Source of the DNA: UBA1431 sp049324235
GTDB taxonomy: Bacteria > Bacillota > Clostridia > Christensenellales > UBA1431
Length of the DNA stretch: 12,476 nt
NCBI GenBank assembly: GCA_049324235.1
Contig: JBMOLJ010000046.1
Span: 1 to 12,476 of the forward strand
Direction: 5' to 3'
Shown: positions 1 through 7,124 of the stretch, in pieces
Numbering within the stretch: the stretch's first letter is position 1
Layout of the letters: the number at the start of each line of letters is the position of its first letter
The notes under the pieces: model-generated
Database searches by the model: none
What the model was told of the DNA's origin: nothing
The model's input: the letters and a program-made list of their open reading frames with translations, nothing else
Translations under genes and position numbers: made by a program

Positions 1-506
1 CAGACACTGCCCTTTTCGCCGAGCGACCCGTCTTCGGTCGCCACCCGCAGGGTCTGACAGTATGCTTTGAACCTGTCTATGGAAAACGCGTTTTCAGCAG
101 ACGCAAACCCCAGCGCGATATCGCAGGACGCCTTCCTGTTTAAAGACTGCGCCGCATGCAGAAGCGGCGCCGCGCCCATGCCCCCGCCGATCAGCAGGAT
201 ATGCTCTGCACCCTGCGGGAGCCGGAATCCCTTGCCGAGCGGCCCGAGCACGTCGATTTCGGCGCCCGGACACACGCGCGTCAGCACCTGCGTGCCCTTT
301 CCGCGGACGGCATACGCTATCGTGATCGTCCCTTTTTTTGCATCCGCCGCATGTATACCAAAAGGCCTGCGCAAAAAAACGCCGTCGACGGCGATATGTA
401 TAAAGCTCCCCGGCGATGCCGACAGCAGTTCGGGTGAAGCCGATATTTCCAGCCCGTACACACCGCTTGCCAGCGACTCGTTTTTCATCACGCGCATCAG
501 GCCCAT
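1..506 (-). CDS. pyrK: PyrK, dihydroorotate dehydrogenase electron transfer subunit (C-terminus cut off by window edge)
   Basis: PyrK is the FAD and [2Fe-2S] subunit that passes electrons from PyrD (class 1B dihydroorotate dehydrogenase) to NAD+ in the fourth step of UMP synthesis. The visible 168 residues contain a ferredoxin-reductase-like FAD domain with RRPF at 47-50, GKGTQ at 69-73 and LGPLGKGF at 87-94. The NAD-binding domain follows with GGGMGAAPL at 107-115 and TEDGSLGEKG at 158-167. The cysteines that bind the iron-sulfur cluster should lie beyond position 1 and are not seen. The start is the ATG at 506, six bases after AGGAGG (518-513). That ribosome site overlaps the TAG stop of pyrF, which suggests coupled translation. 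Another ATG at 510 opens only a shadow frame of arginine-rich nonsense. pyrD would be expected next. Confidence 0.93.
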   Translation of the reverse strand, partial: MGLMRVMKNESLASGVYGLEISASPELLSASPGSFIHIAVDGVFLRRPFGIHAADAKKGTITIAYAVRGKGTQVLTRVCPGAEIDVLGPLGKGFRLPQGAEHILLIGGGMGAAPLLHAAQSLNRKASCDIALGFASAENAFSIDRFKAYCQTLRVATEDGSLGEKGSV

Positions 507-516
507 GCATTTCCTC

Positions 517-1446
517 CTATTTCCAAACACCTTTCCCCGCGGCGTTCAAAGCGGCGCAGATATCCTGCTTCATCGCAATGGCCGCATTTCTCGACGCCTT
601 TGCAAAGTCCTTTTCGCCAGGCGCCTGCATCCAGGCGCACTGCAGCGAGCGCGAAGCGTTGACAACAGCGCCCAGGCCTTTTGCGTCGAAGCACCCTGTC
701 AGGTCGGCGGCTTTTGCCCCCTGCGCGCCGTATCCGGGGAGCAGAAAGCATACGGAAGGCATCCTTTTCCTGAGCGTTGCGCCTTCCTTCGGATAGGTTG
801 CGCCCACCACCGCGCCGACGCTGCTGTATCCCATCGAACCTATCAGGCTTTGCCCCCAGGCCGCTACGAAATCGCCTACGCGTTCATACAGCGTACAGCC
901 GCCGACGTCTATGTTTTGCAGCTGTCCGCCCGAAGGGTTCGAGGTTTTGACAAGGACGAATATGCCTTTATCATACTTCTGGCAGTCCTTTGTGAACGGC
1001 TCAATGCCGTCCACGCCCAGATACGGGTTCACGGTAATGAAATCGGCCGTGAACGCCTGCGCCTCTTTTCCTTTCAACGGGGTGCGCCCCAGATACGCCG
1101 CCGAATACGCACCGGCCGTCGTACCGATATCGTTGCGCTTCACGTCCGCGATCACGACCATGCCCTTGCGCTTTGCGTAATCCATCGTATCGTAAAACGC
1201 GCCCATCCCGGGCACGCCGTACATCTCATAGTACGCGGCCTGCACTTTTACCGCGGGGATGATGTCGTACATGGCGTCGATGAGAATATGGTTGAAGTCC
1301 GTGACCGCTTCCGCGGCCCCCTCCAGCGTTGACAGGTCATATGCGCTTGCAAATTCATCGGGGAAATACTCGATGCGCGTATCCAGTCCGAGCACCGACG
1401 GGTTTTGCGCAGCGAGTACGGCGCCAAGCAGCGTGTCCATCACCAT
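517..1446 (-). CDS. pyrF: Orotidine 5'-phosphate decarboxylase, type 2
   Basis: PyrF decarboxylates OMP to UMP, the last step of de novo pyrimidine synthesis, in the cytoplasm. The 309-residue length and the motif DVKRNDIGTT (101-110), carrying the catalytic Asp-Lys-Asp set D101, K103 and D106, place it in the longer type 2 subfamily rather than the roughly 235-residue form of Bacillus subtilis. Other family signatures are LGLDTR near 19-24, PAVKVQAAYYE near 64-74, LLPGYGAQG in the C-terminal third (phosphate binding) and VNASRSL near the end. The ATG at 1446 is preceded by AAAGGAGG with a ten-base spacer; a second in-frame ATG two codons later would have a spacer of 16, so the first is preferred. 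pyrC ends 27 bases upstream and pyrK starts ten bases downstream. Confidence 0.96.
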   Translation of the reverse strand: MVMDTLLGAVLAAQNPSVLGLDTRIEYFPDEFASAYDLSTLEGAAEAVTDFNHILIDAMYDIIPAVKVQAAYYEMYGVPGMGAFYDTMDYAKRKGMVVIADVKRNDIGTTAGAYSAAYLGRTPLKGKEAQAFTADFITVNPYLGVDGIEPFTKDCQKYDKGIFVLVKTSNPSGGQLQNIDVGGCTLYERVGDFVAAWGQSLIGSMGYSSVGAVVGATYPKEGATLRKRMPSVCFLLPGYGAQGAKAADLTGCFDAKGLGAVVNASRSLQCAWMQAPGEKDFAKASRNAAIAMKQDICAALNAAGKGVWK

Positions 1447-1473
1447 GGGCGTTAAGCCTCCTTTTTTTACGCC

Positions 1474-2766
1474 TTATACGGTAAGGCTACCCGATTGCAC
1501 AACTAAATTTCCACCTGCTATGGTGTGCACCACGCGGCCGGTCACTTCTTTTTTGTTGAACGGCGAGTTCTTGCCCTTTGAAATAAAACCGCCGGCGTTG
1601 ATTACATACTCCGCCCTTTCATCCACAATCGTGATATCCGCCCTTTTGCCCTCCTGAATAACGCCGCCTTCTATGCCCAGCACCTCGGCGGGCATACAGG
1701 CCATGCGCAGCACGAGCTCGTCCATCGTGAGGACGCCGGTCTTCACGAGATTGGTATAGGCGAGCGAAAAGGCCGTTTCAAAGCCCGATATCCCGTTGGC
1801 CGCAGTGTTGAACTCCACCGCCTTCTGGTCGGCATGGTGCGGCGCGTGATCGGTCGCGATGCAGTCCAACGTCCCGTCTTTCAGCGCGGCTTTCACCGCC
1901 GCAACGTCCGCGTCGGTCCGAAGCGGCGGGTTCACCTTCGCGTTCGTATCGAACCCGTCGGCAAAGGCATCCGTTGCGGAAAAATAATGCGGACAGGTTT
2001 CGGCGGTGACCCGCACCCCTCTTTCCTTGGCGTGCCGGATGATGTCGATTGCGCCTTCGGTCGAAACGTGCGCGATGTGCACGCGCGTATCAAGCGCCTG
2101 CGCAAGCAGCACCTCGCGCGCGACCATCACTTCCTCCGCCGCCCTGGTGATGGGTTTCAGGCCCAGCAGGGTCGACCAGTATCCCTCGTTCATCACGCCG
2201 CCGTTGACCAGCTCCAGATCCTCACAGTGGCTGATGAGCAAAAGGCCGAAGCTCTTCGCGTATTTGAGCGCCATGTGCATGATGTGGCTGTCCGACACGG
2301 GGAGCCCGTCGTCGGACAGCGCAACAGCGCCCGCCGCCTTGAGCGCGCCCATATCGGTGAGCTCCTTGCCCTTCTGGCCTTTGGTGATGCAACCGACAGG
2401 ACAGACGCGCACCGCGCCTTCGGTTTTTGCTTTTTGCAGTATATACTCGATCACCGCGGGATTGTCGGCTGGCGGGTCGGTGTTGGGCATGCACGCCACC
2501 GCCGTGAAACCGCCCAGCGCCGCCGCGCGCGTACCGGTCGCGATGGTCTCCTTGTATTCAAACCCTGGTTCCCGTAGATGGCAGTGCATGTCGACAAGGC
2601 CGGGGATTGCGGTCAATCCGCCCGCGTCGATCACTGTATCAGCGCCCTCATCCACAGACGGCGCGATTCTTTCAATGACGCCGCCGCTGACCAGTATGTC
2701 GCCCTGCCCCTGATACGCGCCTTTGGGGTTGATGATATTTGTGTTTTTAATCAGTAATCTGTTCAT
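1474..2766 (-). CDS. pyrC: Dihydroorotase, class I
   Basis: PyrC cyclises carbamoyl-aspartate to dihydroorotate, step three of UMP synthesis. It is a 430-residue amidohydrolase with a TIM barrel. The metal ligands expected for class I enzymes are visible: H61 and H63 in DMHCHLREPG, the aspartates in SDDG (152-153), H180 in LISHCED, H233 in HIAHVST and D306 in ATDHAPH. R65 and N95 (CMPNTDPP) are the usual substrate contacts. The start codon at 2766 lies inside pyrB, giving a 20-base overlap. AGGAGG sits four bases before the ATG within the pyrB coding sequence, so the two genes are probably translationally coupled. In many bacteria class I dihydroorotase associates with aspartate transcarbamylase; that is family knowledge and is not visible here. 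Confidence 0.97.
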   Translation of the reverse strand: MNRLLIKNTNIINPKGAYQGQGDILVSGGVIERIAPSVDEGADTVIDAGGLTAIPGLVDMHCHLREPGFEYKETIATGTRAAALGGFTAVACMPNTDPPADNPAVIEYILQKAKTEGAVRVCPVGCITKGQKGKELTDMGALKAAGAVALSDDGLPVSDSHIMHMALKYAKSFGLLLISHCEDLELVNGGVMNEGYWSTLLGLKPITRAAEEVMVAREVLLAQALDTRVHIAHVSTEGAIDIIRHAKERGVRVTAETCPHYFSATDAFADGFDTNAKVNPPLRTDADVAAVKAALKDGTLDCIATDHAPHHADQKAVEFNTAANGISGFETAFSLAYTNLVKTGVLTMDELVLRMACMPAEVLGIEGGVIQEGKRADITIVDERAEYVINAGGFISKGKNSPFNKKEVTGRVVHTIAGGNLVVQSGSLTV

Positions 2767-3691
2767 TGTTCCTCCTGGTCAAGAGGTAGAGAAGCGCCAT
2801 GCGCACGGCCACACCGCTCGTTACCTGCTCGTTGATCACCGAACGCCTGTCTTCCGCTACATCGGACGTGATCTCCACGCCGCGGTTCATCGGCCCGGGA
2901 TGCATAATAAGCGCGTCCTTCTTCGCAAGCTCCAGCACGCGTCTGTTGATCCCGAAGAAACTCGCGTATTCGTTGAGCGAAGGCAGCAGGCCGCTTTGCT
3001 GGCGTTCGAGCTGGAGCCTGAGGCCCATCACCACATCCGCGCCCTCCACCGCCGCGTCGATGTCCGTCGTCGTTTGTACGCCCATTTTCTCCATTTCGGC
3101 GGGTATCAATGTCGACGGCGCGCAGACGCATACCTTCGCGCCCATCGTATTCAGACCCCAGATATTGCTGCGCGCCACCCGGCTGTGCGCCGCGTCCCCG
3201 ATAATCGCGACTTTCAGCCCCTGCAGCCCCCCTTTGTGTTCACGCATCGTGAACATGTCTAGAAGCGCCTGCGTAGGATGCTCGTTCATGCCGTCCCCCG
3301 CGTTGATGACCGAAGCGCGCACGTTTTGGGCCAGCAGGTGCGGCGCGCCCGACATGGGGTGGCGGATGATAATTAGGTCTGTCCCCATCATGTCCAGCGT
3401 TTTGCCGGTATCTATGAGCGTCTCGCCCTTGGCAACGCTCGATGCCGTCGCCGAGATGTTCGCGGAGGCCGCGCTCATATATTTGGAAGCGAGTTCAAAG
3501 GACATACGCGTGCGCGTGCTGTTTTCATAAAACAGCGTGACGATGGACTTGCCCTGCAGATGCGGCGTCCTTTTGCTGTTCTGCTCCAGAATGCTCCTGA
3601 GGGTCTTCGCGGTGTCGAGTATCTCGCCGATCTCCTGCGCGCTCACGCCCCTTAAACCCAGCAGGTCCTTTCGTTTTAATGCCACGTACAT
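2747..3691 (-). CDS. pyrB: Aspartate carbamoyltransferase catalytic subunit
   Basis: PyrB condenses carbamoyl phosphate with aspartate, the committed step of pyrimidine synthesis. The 314-residue protein has the carbamoyl-phosphate loop STRTR (58-62), KGE at 88-90, HPMSGAP at 111-117, HPTQALLDM at 138-146 and the C-terminal HPGPMNRGVE at 264-273. The length is normal for the catalytic chain. No pyrI regulatory subunit follows, as is usual for Bacillota, where control acts through the mRNA leader. The ATG at 3691 follows a G-rich but imperfect ribosome site (GGCGGGGTGGT), weaker than its neighbours; a GTG two codons inside would be an alternative. A 57-base gap separates it from the pyrR stop, and I see no second PyrR site in it. 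Confidence 0.97.
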   Translation of the reverse strand: MYVALKRKDLLGLRGVSAQEIGEILDTAKTLRSILEQNSKRTPHLQGKSIVTLFYENSTRTRMSFELASKYMSAASANISATASSVAKGETLIDTGKTLDMMGTDLIIIRHPMSGAPHLLAQNVRASVINAGDGMNEHPTQALLDMFTMREHKGGLQGLKVAIIGDAAHSRVARSNIWGLNTMGAKVCVCAPSTLIPAEMEKMGVQTTTDIDAAVEGADVVMGLRLQLERQQSGLLPSLNEYASFFGINRRVLELAKKDALIMHPGPMNRGVEITSDVAEDRRSVINEQVTSGVAVRMALLYLLTRRNNEQITD

Positions 3692-3748
3692 ACCACCCCG
3701 CCATAAAAATTCTTATACAACCCGTACCGCCCTGCCCAGCGTGACATG

Positions 3749-4297
3749 CTATTTCCCGTTATGATTCTCCACGATCACGACCTGGTCCGTGCCGTCCACC
3801 TCTAAAAGGCGTACGTGCACCGTCTCGTTCCTGGCCGTCGGCACGGCTTTGCCTACGTAATCCGCCTGGAAAGGCAGCTCGCGGTGCCCGCGGTCGATCA
3901 TGACCGCAAGCTGTATGCTCTGCGCGCGCCCCATGTCCATCAGCGCGTCAATCGCAGCGCGCACCGTGCGCCCGGTGTAGAGCACGTCGTCCACCAGCAC
4001 GACCTTTTTGCCCTGCAGCATAAACGGGACGTCCGTCCCGTTCACCACCGGATGCTCATGCAAAAGGGACAGGTCGTCGCGGTAGAATGTGATGTCCAGC
4101 ACGCCTACCGGAACATCCCTGCCCTCGGTCTGTTTTATATGCGCGGCAATGCGCCTGGCAAGGGGGACCCCCCTGCGCTGGATGCCGACGAGCACAAGGT
4201 TTTCCATGCCTTTGTTGCGCTCGAGTATCTCATGCGCCACACGTACCAGCGCGCGCTCAATGCCCTGCGCGTCCAGAATTTCGATCTTATGGGACAC
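3749..4297 (-). CDS. pyrR: PyrR, bifunctional pyr attenuation regulator / uracil phosphoribosyltransferase
   Basis: PyrR binds UMP/UTP and then the pyr leader RNA, favouring termination; members also have uracil phosphoribosyltransferase activity. The PRPP-binding motif VVLVDDVLYTGRT is at 99-111 (from the GTG start), and LDITFYRDDLS (68-77), QLAVMIDRGHRELPF and ADYVGKAVPT are typical. I place the start at the GTG at 4297: GGAGG (4309-4305) lies seven bases before it, it gives 182 residues, and the N-terminus then lines up residue for residue with the Bacillus subtilis protein as I recall it. The ATG at 4303 is only one base from that GGAGG. The longest open frame starts at 4405, but its first 34 codons run through the leader hairpins and are surely not translated as PyrR. 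Confidence 0.95.
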   Translation of the reverse strand: MSHKIEILDAQGIERALVRVAHEILERNKGMENLVLVGIQRRGVPLARRIAAHIKQTEGRDVPVGVLDITFYRDDLSLLHEHPVVNGTDVPFMLQGKKVVLVDDVLYTGRTVRAAIDALMDMGRAQSIQLAVMIDRGHRELPFQADYVGKAVPTARNETVHVRLLEVDGTDQVVIVENHNGK

Positions 4298-4321
4298 GTT
4301 CATCCCTCCATCTTCTACATC

Positions 4322-4353
4322 AAAAAAGGTCTTTGCCCCACGCGGCAAGACCT
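4322..4353 (-). terminator. pyr operon leader terminator (attenuator)
   Basis: Intrinsic terminator in the 5' leader, ending about 25 bases before the pyrR start. The arms are AGGUCUUGCC (4353-4344) and GGCAAAGACCU (4337-4327), complementary apart from one bulged A. The loop is GCGUGG and six U residues follow (4327-4322). Its left arm is also the right arm of the competing antiterminator, as expected for attenuation. Confidence 0.92.
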
Positions 4354-4423
4354 GCATACACGAGCTAAACTCCCAGTGTATCTGTTCAAACCCTACCAGC
4401 CTCATAGGGACCGATTGAAGGTT
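4344..4423 (-). promoter_or_regulatory. PyrR-binding anti-antiterminator and antiterminator of the pyr leader
   Basis: Two overlapping folds upstream of the terminator. The anti-antiterminator has a lower stem AACCUU (4423-4418) with AGGGUU (4394-4389), an internal loop, and the PyrR-binding hairpin CGG...CUG (4413-4397) containing GGUCCCUAUGAGGCU. This resembles the known PyrR consensus ARUCCNGNGAGGYU but has one extra loop base. The antiterminator pairs GGUAGGGUUUG (4397-4387) with CAGGUCUUGCC (4354-4344): all eleven positions pair, five as G-U wobbles. An inner helix AUACAC (4381-4376) with GUGUAU (4361-4356) supports it. GG at 4397-4396 belongs to both folds and the right arm overlaps the terminator, so the three structures exclude one another. 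Low UMP should favour the antiterminator; PyrR-UMP should favour termination. Confidence 0.88.
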
Positions 4424-4438
4424 ATTTTAACTGCCAAA

Positions 4439-4467
4439 ATGGTAACACACAGGTTTTGCGGTGTCAA
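4439..4467 (-). promoter_or_regulatory. Promoter of the pyr operon
   Basis: A perfect -35 TTGACA (4467-4462) is separated by 17 bases from TACCAT (4444-4439), a four-of-six match to the -10 consensus. Transcription would start near 4432, just before the PyrR leader folds. The -35 box contains the TGA stop codon of the upstream rluD gene (4466-4464). The placement directly before the attenuator supports it. Confidence 0.75.
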
Positions 4468-5393
4468 CGCAAACCTTTGCGCGCACGCAGCCATTCCATG
4501 AGCCGGATGAAATCCGCTGGCAGCGGCGACGTAAACTCCATCCGCTCTCCGGTCCTAGGATGATCGAACGCGATTTTCCCCGCATGCAGCGCCTGCCCCT
4601 CAATGGGGTAATGCGCGCGCTTCGGGCCATATACAGGGTCGCCCAGCACCCCGTGCCCGATATGCGCCAGATGCACGCGTATCTGGTGCGTACGCCCTGT
4701 AACGAGCTGGAGCTCGAGCAGCGTAGCCTCCGAAAAACGCTCCACCACGCGGTAGCGCGTGTGCGCTATTTTCCCGTCTGGAACGACAGCCATGCGCTTG
4801 CGGTCGGAAGGATGCCGCGCGATGGGGGCTATGATCTCGCCCTCGTCCTCTTTAACGTTCCCCAGCGCGATGGCACTGTATACCCTCGAAGCGGTACGCT
4901 CCTTGATCTGTTTTGCAAGGCGCACGTGGGCCGCATCGTTTTTTGCAACGACTAAAAGCCCGCTTGTGTCCTTATCCAGCCGGTGTACGATGCCCGGACG
5001 CACCACCGAATTTATCCCGGACAGGTCGCCGATATGGTACAAAAGCGCGTTCACCAGCGTACCGGAACGGTTTCCGGCCGCGGGATGCACCACCATCCCC
5101 TTCGGCTTGTTGATAACGGCGATGTCCGCGTCCTGGTACACGATATCAATCGCGATGTTCTCAGGCGCGGCTTCAAGAGGCTCTGGCTCTGGCAGCAGCA
5201 CCTCGACTGTATCGCCCGTTGCAACAGGCAGGGAAGGCTTTGCTTTTTTTCCGTTCAACGAAACGCAGCCGCCTTTGATCAGGCCCTGCGCATGCGAGCG
5301 CGTGACCCCGAGCGCGCCGGCCACGAATACATCCAGCCGTTCGCAGGGCTGCGAACATTCCAGATAGTGCAAGCCTGGCCCGGGCATGTTCAT
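4464..5393 (-). CDS. rluD: RluA/RluD-family 23S rRNA pseudouridine synthase
   Basis: The family isomerises specific uridines to pseudouridine in RNA. The 309-residue protein has an N-terminal S4 RNA-binding domain (about 18-68, with RLDVFVAGALGVTRSHAQGL) and a catalytic domain holding HRLDKDTSGLLVVAKN, where D140 is the conserved catalytic aspartate. LVTGRTHQIRVHLAHIGHGVLGDPVYG is the usual C-terminal signature region. The S4 domain, length and position next to lspA fit RluD (YlyB in Bacillus subtilis), but the exact target uridines cannot be read from sequence. Its ATG overlaps the lspA stop in an ATGA arrangement, with GGGAGAG upstream as ribosome site. Its stop codon falls in the -35 box of the pyr promoter. 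Confidence 0.93.
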   Translation of the reverse strand: MNMPGPGLHYLECSQPCERLDVFVAGALGVTRSHAQGLIKGGCVSLNGKKAKPSLPVATGDTVEVLLPEPEPLEAAPENIAIDIVYQDADIAVINKPKGMVVHPAAGNRSGTLVNALLYHIGDLSGINSVVRPGIVHRLDKDTSGLLVVAKNDAAHVRLAKQIKERTASRVYSAIALGNVKEDEGEIIAPIARHPSDRKRMAVVPDGKIAHTRYRVVERFSEATLLELQLVTGRTHQIRVHLAHIGHGVLGDPVYGPKRAHYPIEGQALHAGKIAFDHPRTGERMEFTSPLPADFIRLMEWLRARKGLR

Positions 5394-5866
5394 GTCTTCT
5401 CTCCCGCGCGCACCGGTTCTTTATAAAAGAAGACCAGATAAACGGCGATCAAGATCATCCCCACGACCATCAGAGAATCAGCCACGTTAAACACCGCGAA
5501 GTTAATGAGCTTGAAATGCGCAAAATCGATTACGTACCCGTATACGATGCGGTCGAACATGTTGCCTAACGCGCCTGCAAAAACCGCCGCCATGGAGCAG
5601 CGTACCCATAGCGGGTATTTTTTGCGCCTGCGCAGTAATATGTAAGCAATCACAATGGCTACCACAGCGCTGATGCCGATCAACAGGAGCTGGCTGCTCT
5701 GCAGTATTCCGAACGCCGCGCCACGGTTTTCTACATACGTTAAATGGAAAACGCCCGGCCACAGCGCATACTCCCCGCCCGGAAGAGGCTGCAGGACCGT
5801 TACCGTCAGCCACTTTGCCACCCTGTCGAGTGCAATTCCCAGAATGATAATGATGGTCTCAATCAT
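5390..5866 (-). CDS. lspA: Lipoprotein signal peptidase (signal peptidase II)
   Basis: LspA cleaves the signal peptide from diacylglyceryl-modified prolipoproteins in the cytoplasmic membrane. The 158-residue protein has four hydrophobic segments (about 2-20, 57-77, 87-103 and 131-150). It carries the family motifs D14-K18 in the first helix, VENRGAAFGIL (45-55), GALGNMFDR (98-106), VIDFAHF (112-118) and FNVADS (126-131). The aspartates D105, D114 and D130 are those conserved around the catalytic aspartyl site. The start at 5866 follows a G-rich stretch (GGGGGG) that is only a fair ribosome site. It lies 28 bases after the DUF5665 gene and is coupled to rluD by ATGA. Confidence 0.96.
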   Translation of the reverse strand: MIETIIIILGIALDRVAKWLTVTVLQPLPGGEYALWPGVFHLTYVENRGAAFGILQSSQLLLIGISAVVAIVIAYILLRRRKKYPLWVRCSMAAVFAGALGNMFDRIVYGYVIDFAHFKLINFAVFNVADSLMVVGMILIAVYLVFFYKEPVRAGEKT

Positions 5867-5894
5867 ATTGGCCCCCCGTTATCCGAAAGCCGCA

Positions 5895-6188
5895 TCAATG
5901 CAGCTTTGTCTCCACGATGCGGATAATCTGTGCAATGAAGTCCCCGATAACCGGTATGTTGTTTGCGGCAAGATTTTTCAGCAGCAGGATGAGCAGCGCC
6001 CCCAGCACCGCAAATCCGACCGCTATCCCCAGTCCGCGCGCCACGCCGCCCAGGAAGTTCGTCCATATCAACCGTTTGGGATTCGCAAGCGTAGGCAGAA
6101 GTTCCTCGAGCCGCATACGGATCAGCGCGCGTTCCAGGCGCTTTAACCGGCGGTCGATCCGCAGCAATTGTTTGAGGCTTGTTCGCAA
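5895..6188 (-). CDS. DUF5665-type small membrane protein
   Basis: A 97-residue protein of unknown function. A basic, leucine-rich amphipathic segment (1-30) is followed by LANPKRLIWTNFLGGVARGLG (34-54), one strong membrane helix (about 50-70) and a conserved-looking tail IPVIGDFIAQIIRIVE (78-93). The pattern NPKRLIW..NF..G.ARGLG...G...LGA followed by P.IGDFIA.I matches the Bacillota family I know as DUF5665. The start is a TTG at 6188, well supported by GGAGG seven bases upstream; there is no in-frame ATG until residue 25, inside the N-terminal helix. It is the first gene after a good promoter and precedes lspA and rluD, so it may act at the membrane, but the function is unknown. Confidence 0.85.
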   Translation of the reverse strand: MRTSLKQLLRIDRRLKRLERALIRMRLEELLPTLANPKRLIWTNFLGGVARGLGIAVGFAVLGALLILLLKNLAANNIPVIGDFIAQIIRIVETKLH

Positions 6189-6295
6189 GACCGTTCCTCC
6201 ATGTCCGATGGGATCCTGGTCTTACTCTTTGCCCAAAAGCCGTTTTCCATTCCCGCCTTTTTTTTGCACGCGCACAAACACCGGCTGCCCTTACC

Positions 6296-6324
6296 ATGAT
6301 ATAGCAAAACCCGGGGTATCTCAA
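6296..6324 (-). promoter_or_regulatory. Promoter for DUF5665-lspA-rluD
   Basis: TTGAGA (6324-6319) and TATCAT (6301-6296) each match five of six bases of the housekeeping consensus, with an ideal 17-base spacer. It lies just after the divIVA terminator and about 100 bases before the TTG start. The rest of the 6189-6397 gap is this untranslated leader and the terminator; I see no supported gene in it. Confidence 0.72.
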
Positions 6325-6348
6325 GCATTTTGCATTGATATGCATACG

Positions 6349-6380
6349 AAAAAAGCTTTCGGCATACCGGCCAAAAACTT
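6349..6380 (-). terminator. Intrinsic terminator after divIVA
   Basis: The stem GUUUUUGGC (6378-6370) pairs with GCCGAAAGC (6363-6355), nine pairs including two G-U, around the loop CGGUAU. Six U residues follow (6354-6349), and two A residues on the left can extend the stem. It begins 18 bases after the divIVA stop and closes the division cluster. Confidence 0.85.
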
Positions 6381-6397
6381 TTTTATTGTTTTAAATA

Positions 6398-7093
6398 TCA
6401 GGTCTGAAAATCAAGCTTGGGCAGCGCTTCGTCCGCTTCTGCCCCCGGGATATCGGCGGGAGAATATGGAGCAAAGCCTATTTTGGGTTCATCTTTTAAT
6501 TGAGCCGTTTCCTCGGGCTTTTTTTGCTCCGGTTCGAGCATGCTTGCGGGAGGCAGGGTTGCAAGGTTTTGAAGCTGTGCATTCAACAGCCCGATGTTAT
6601 CGCGAAGCATCGTTTCGATCTCGTCATGCAGTTTGGCGCGCATCGCCTCCAGATCACGGATCTCCTGCTTGAGCGCATCATTATCCCGCGCGTGCTTGAT
6701 GCGCATCGCAAGGGCCTGTTCCTCGATTTTCTCCATTACCTGTTTTCTTTTTTCCTCAGTCTGCTCAGTGAGCTTTATCGCATTCTCCTTGGTCTTTGCC
6801 AGCGATGCTTCCGCTTCTTCCAGAATGGCACGTTTCTGTTCATGCGCGCTGTCTATGATTTCGCCCGCCGCCTTCTGCGCCGCCAGCAACGCCCCGCGCA
6901 TCTCTCTGTCAATGCTCTCGTATTCCGCCAGACGCGCGCTTATTTTCTCGACGGAATCCCTGTTCTTTTTTAGCTCTTCCTCCATTTGTTCGAACGCGGC
7001 GCTGACCTGTGCAACAAAGAGATCGACCTCCGCGTCTGAATAGCCTTTGAACGCACGCGGAAATTTTTTCTCACGGATATCTTGAAGGGTCAT
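6398..7093 (-). CDS. divIVA: DivIVA-domain cell division / polarity protein
   Basis: DivIVA proteins bind negatively curved membrane at septa and poles and scaffold division or wall-growth partners. The 231-residue protein opens with MTLQDIREKKFPRAFKGYSD. F15 and the basic K16 of AFKGY correspond to the membrane-inserting F17 and R18 of the Bacillus subtilis protein. EVDLFVAQV (22-30) completes the N-terminal domain. Residues about 30-175 are charged heptad-rich coiled coil, with no membrane helix. The last 55 residues are proline- and acid-rich and probably disordered. The start at 7093 follows AGGAGA with a short spacer. The gene follows sepF directly, with a 70-base gap, and ends at a terminator. 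Confidence 0.93.
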   Translation of the reverse strand: MTLQDIREKKFPRAFKGYSDAEVDLFVAQVSAAFEQMEEELKKNRDSVEKISARLAEYESIDREMRGALLAAQKAAGEIIDSAHEQKRAILEEAEASLAKTKENAIKLTEQTEEKRKQVMEKIEEQALAMRIKHARDNDALKQEIRDLEAMRAKLHDEIETMLRDNIGLLNAQLQNLATLPPASMLEPEQKKPEETAQLKDEPKIGFAPYSPADIPGAEADEALPKLDFQT

Positions 7094-7124
7094 GAAATCT
7101 CTCCTAAAAACTCATTGACGGACA

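Noticed and set aside
67..1332. A 421-codon plus-strand open frame across pyrK and pyrF
   Set aside because: Its translation is rich in Arg, His, Cys and Pro with no recognisable domain, and it lies antisense to two certain genes. It results from the codon bias of the minus-strand genes.
3692..3748. Second PyrR attenuator between pyrR and pyrB
   Set aside because: The 57-base gap contains no GAGGCU-like binding loop and no terminator hairpin.
5863..6345. A 160-codon minus-strand frame overlapping the DUF5665 gene
   Set aside because: It overlaps the DUF5665 frame, which has a well-spaced ribosome site and a family-like sequence. The translation is low-complexity basic sequence without a domain.
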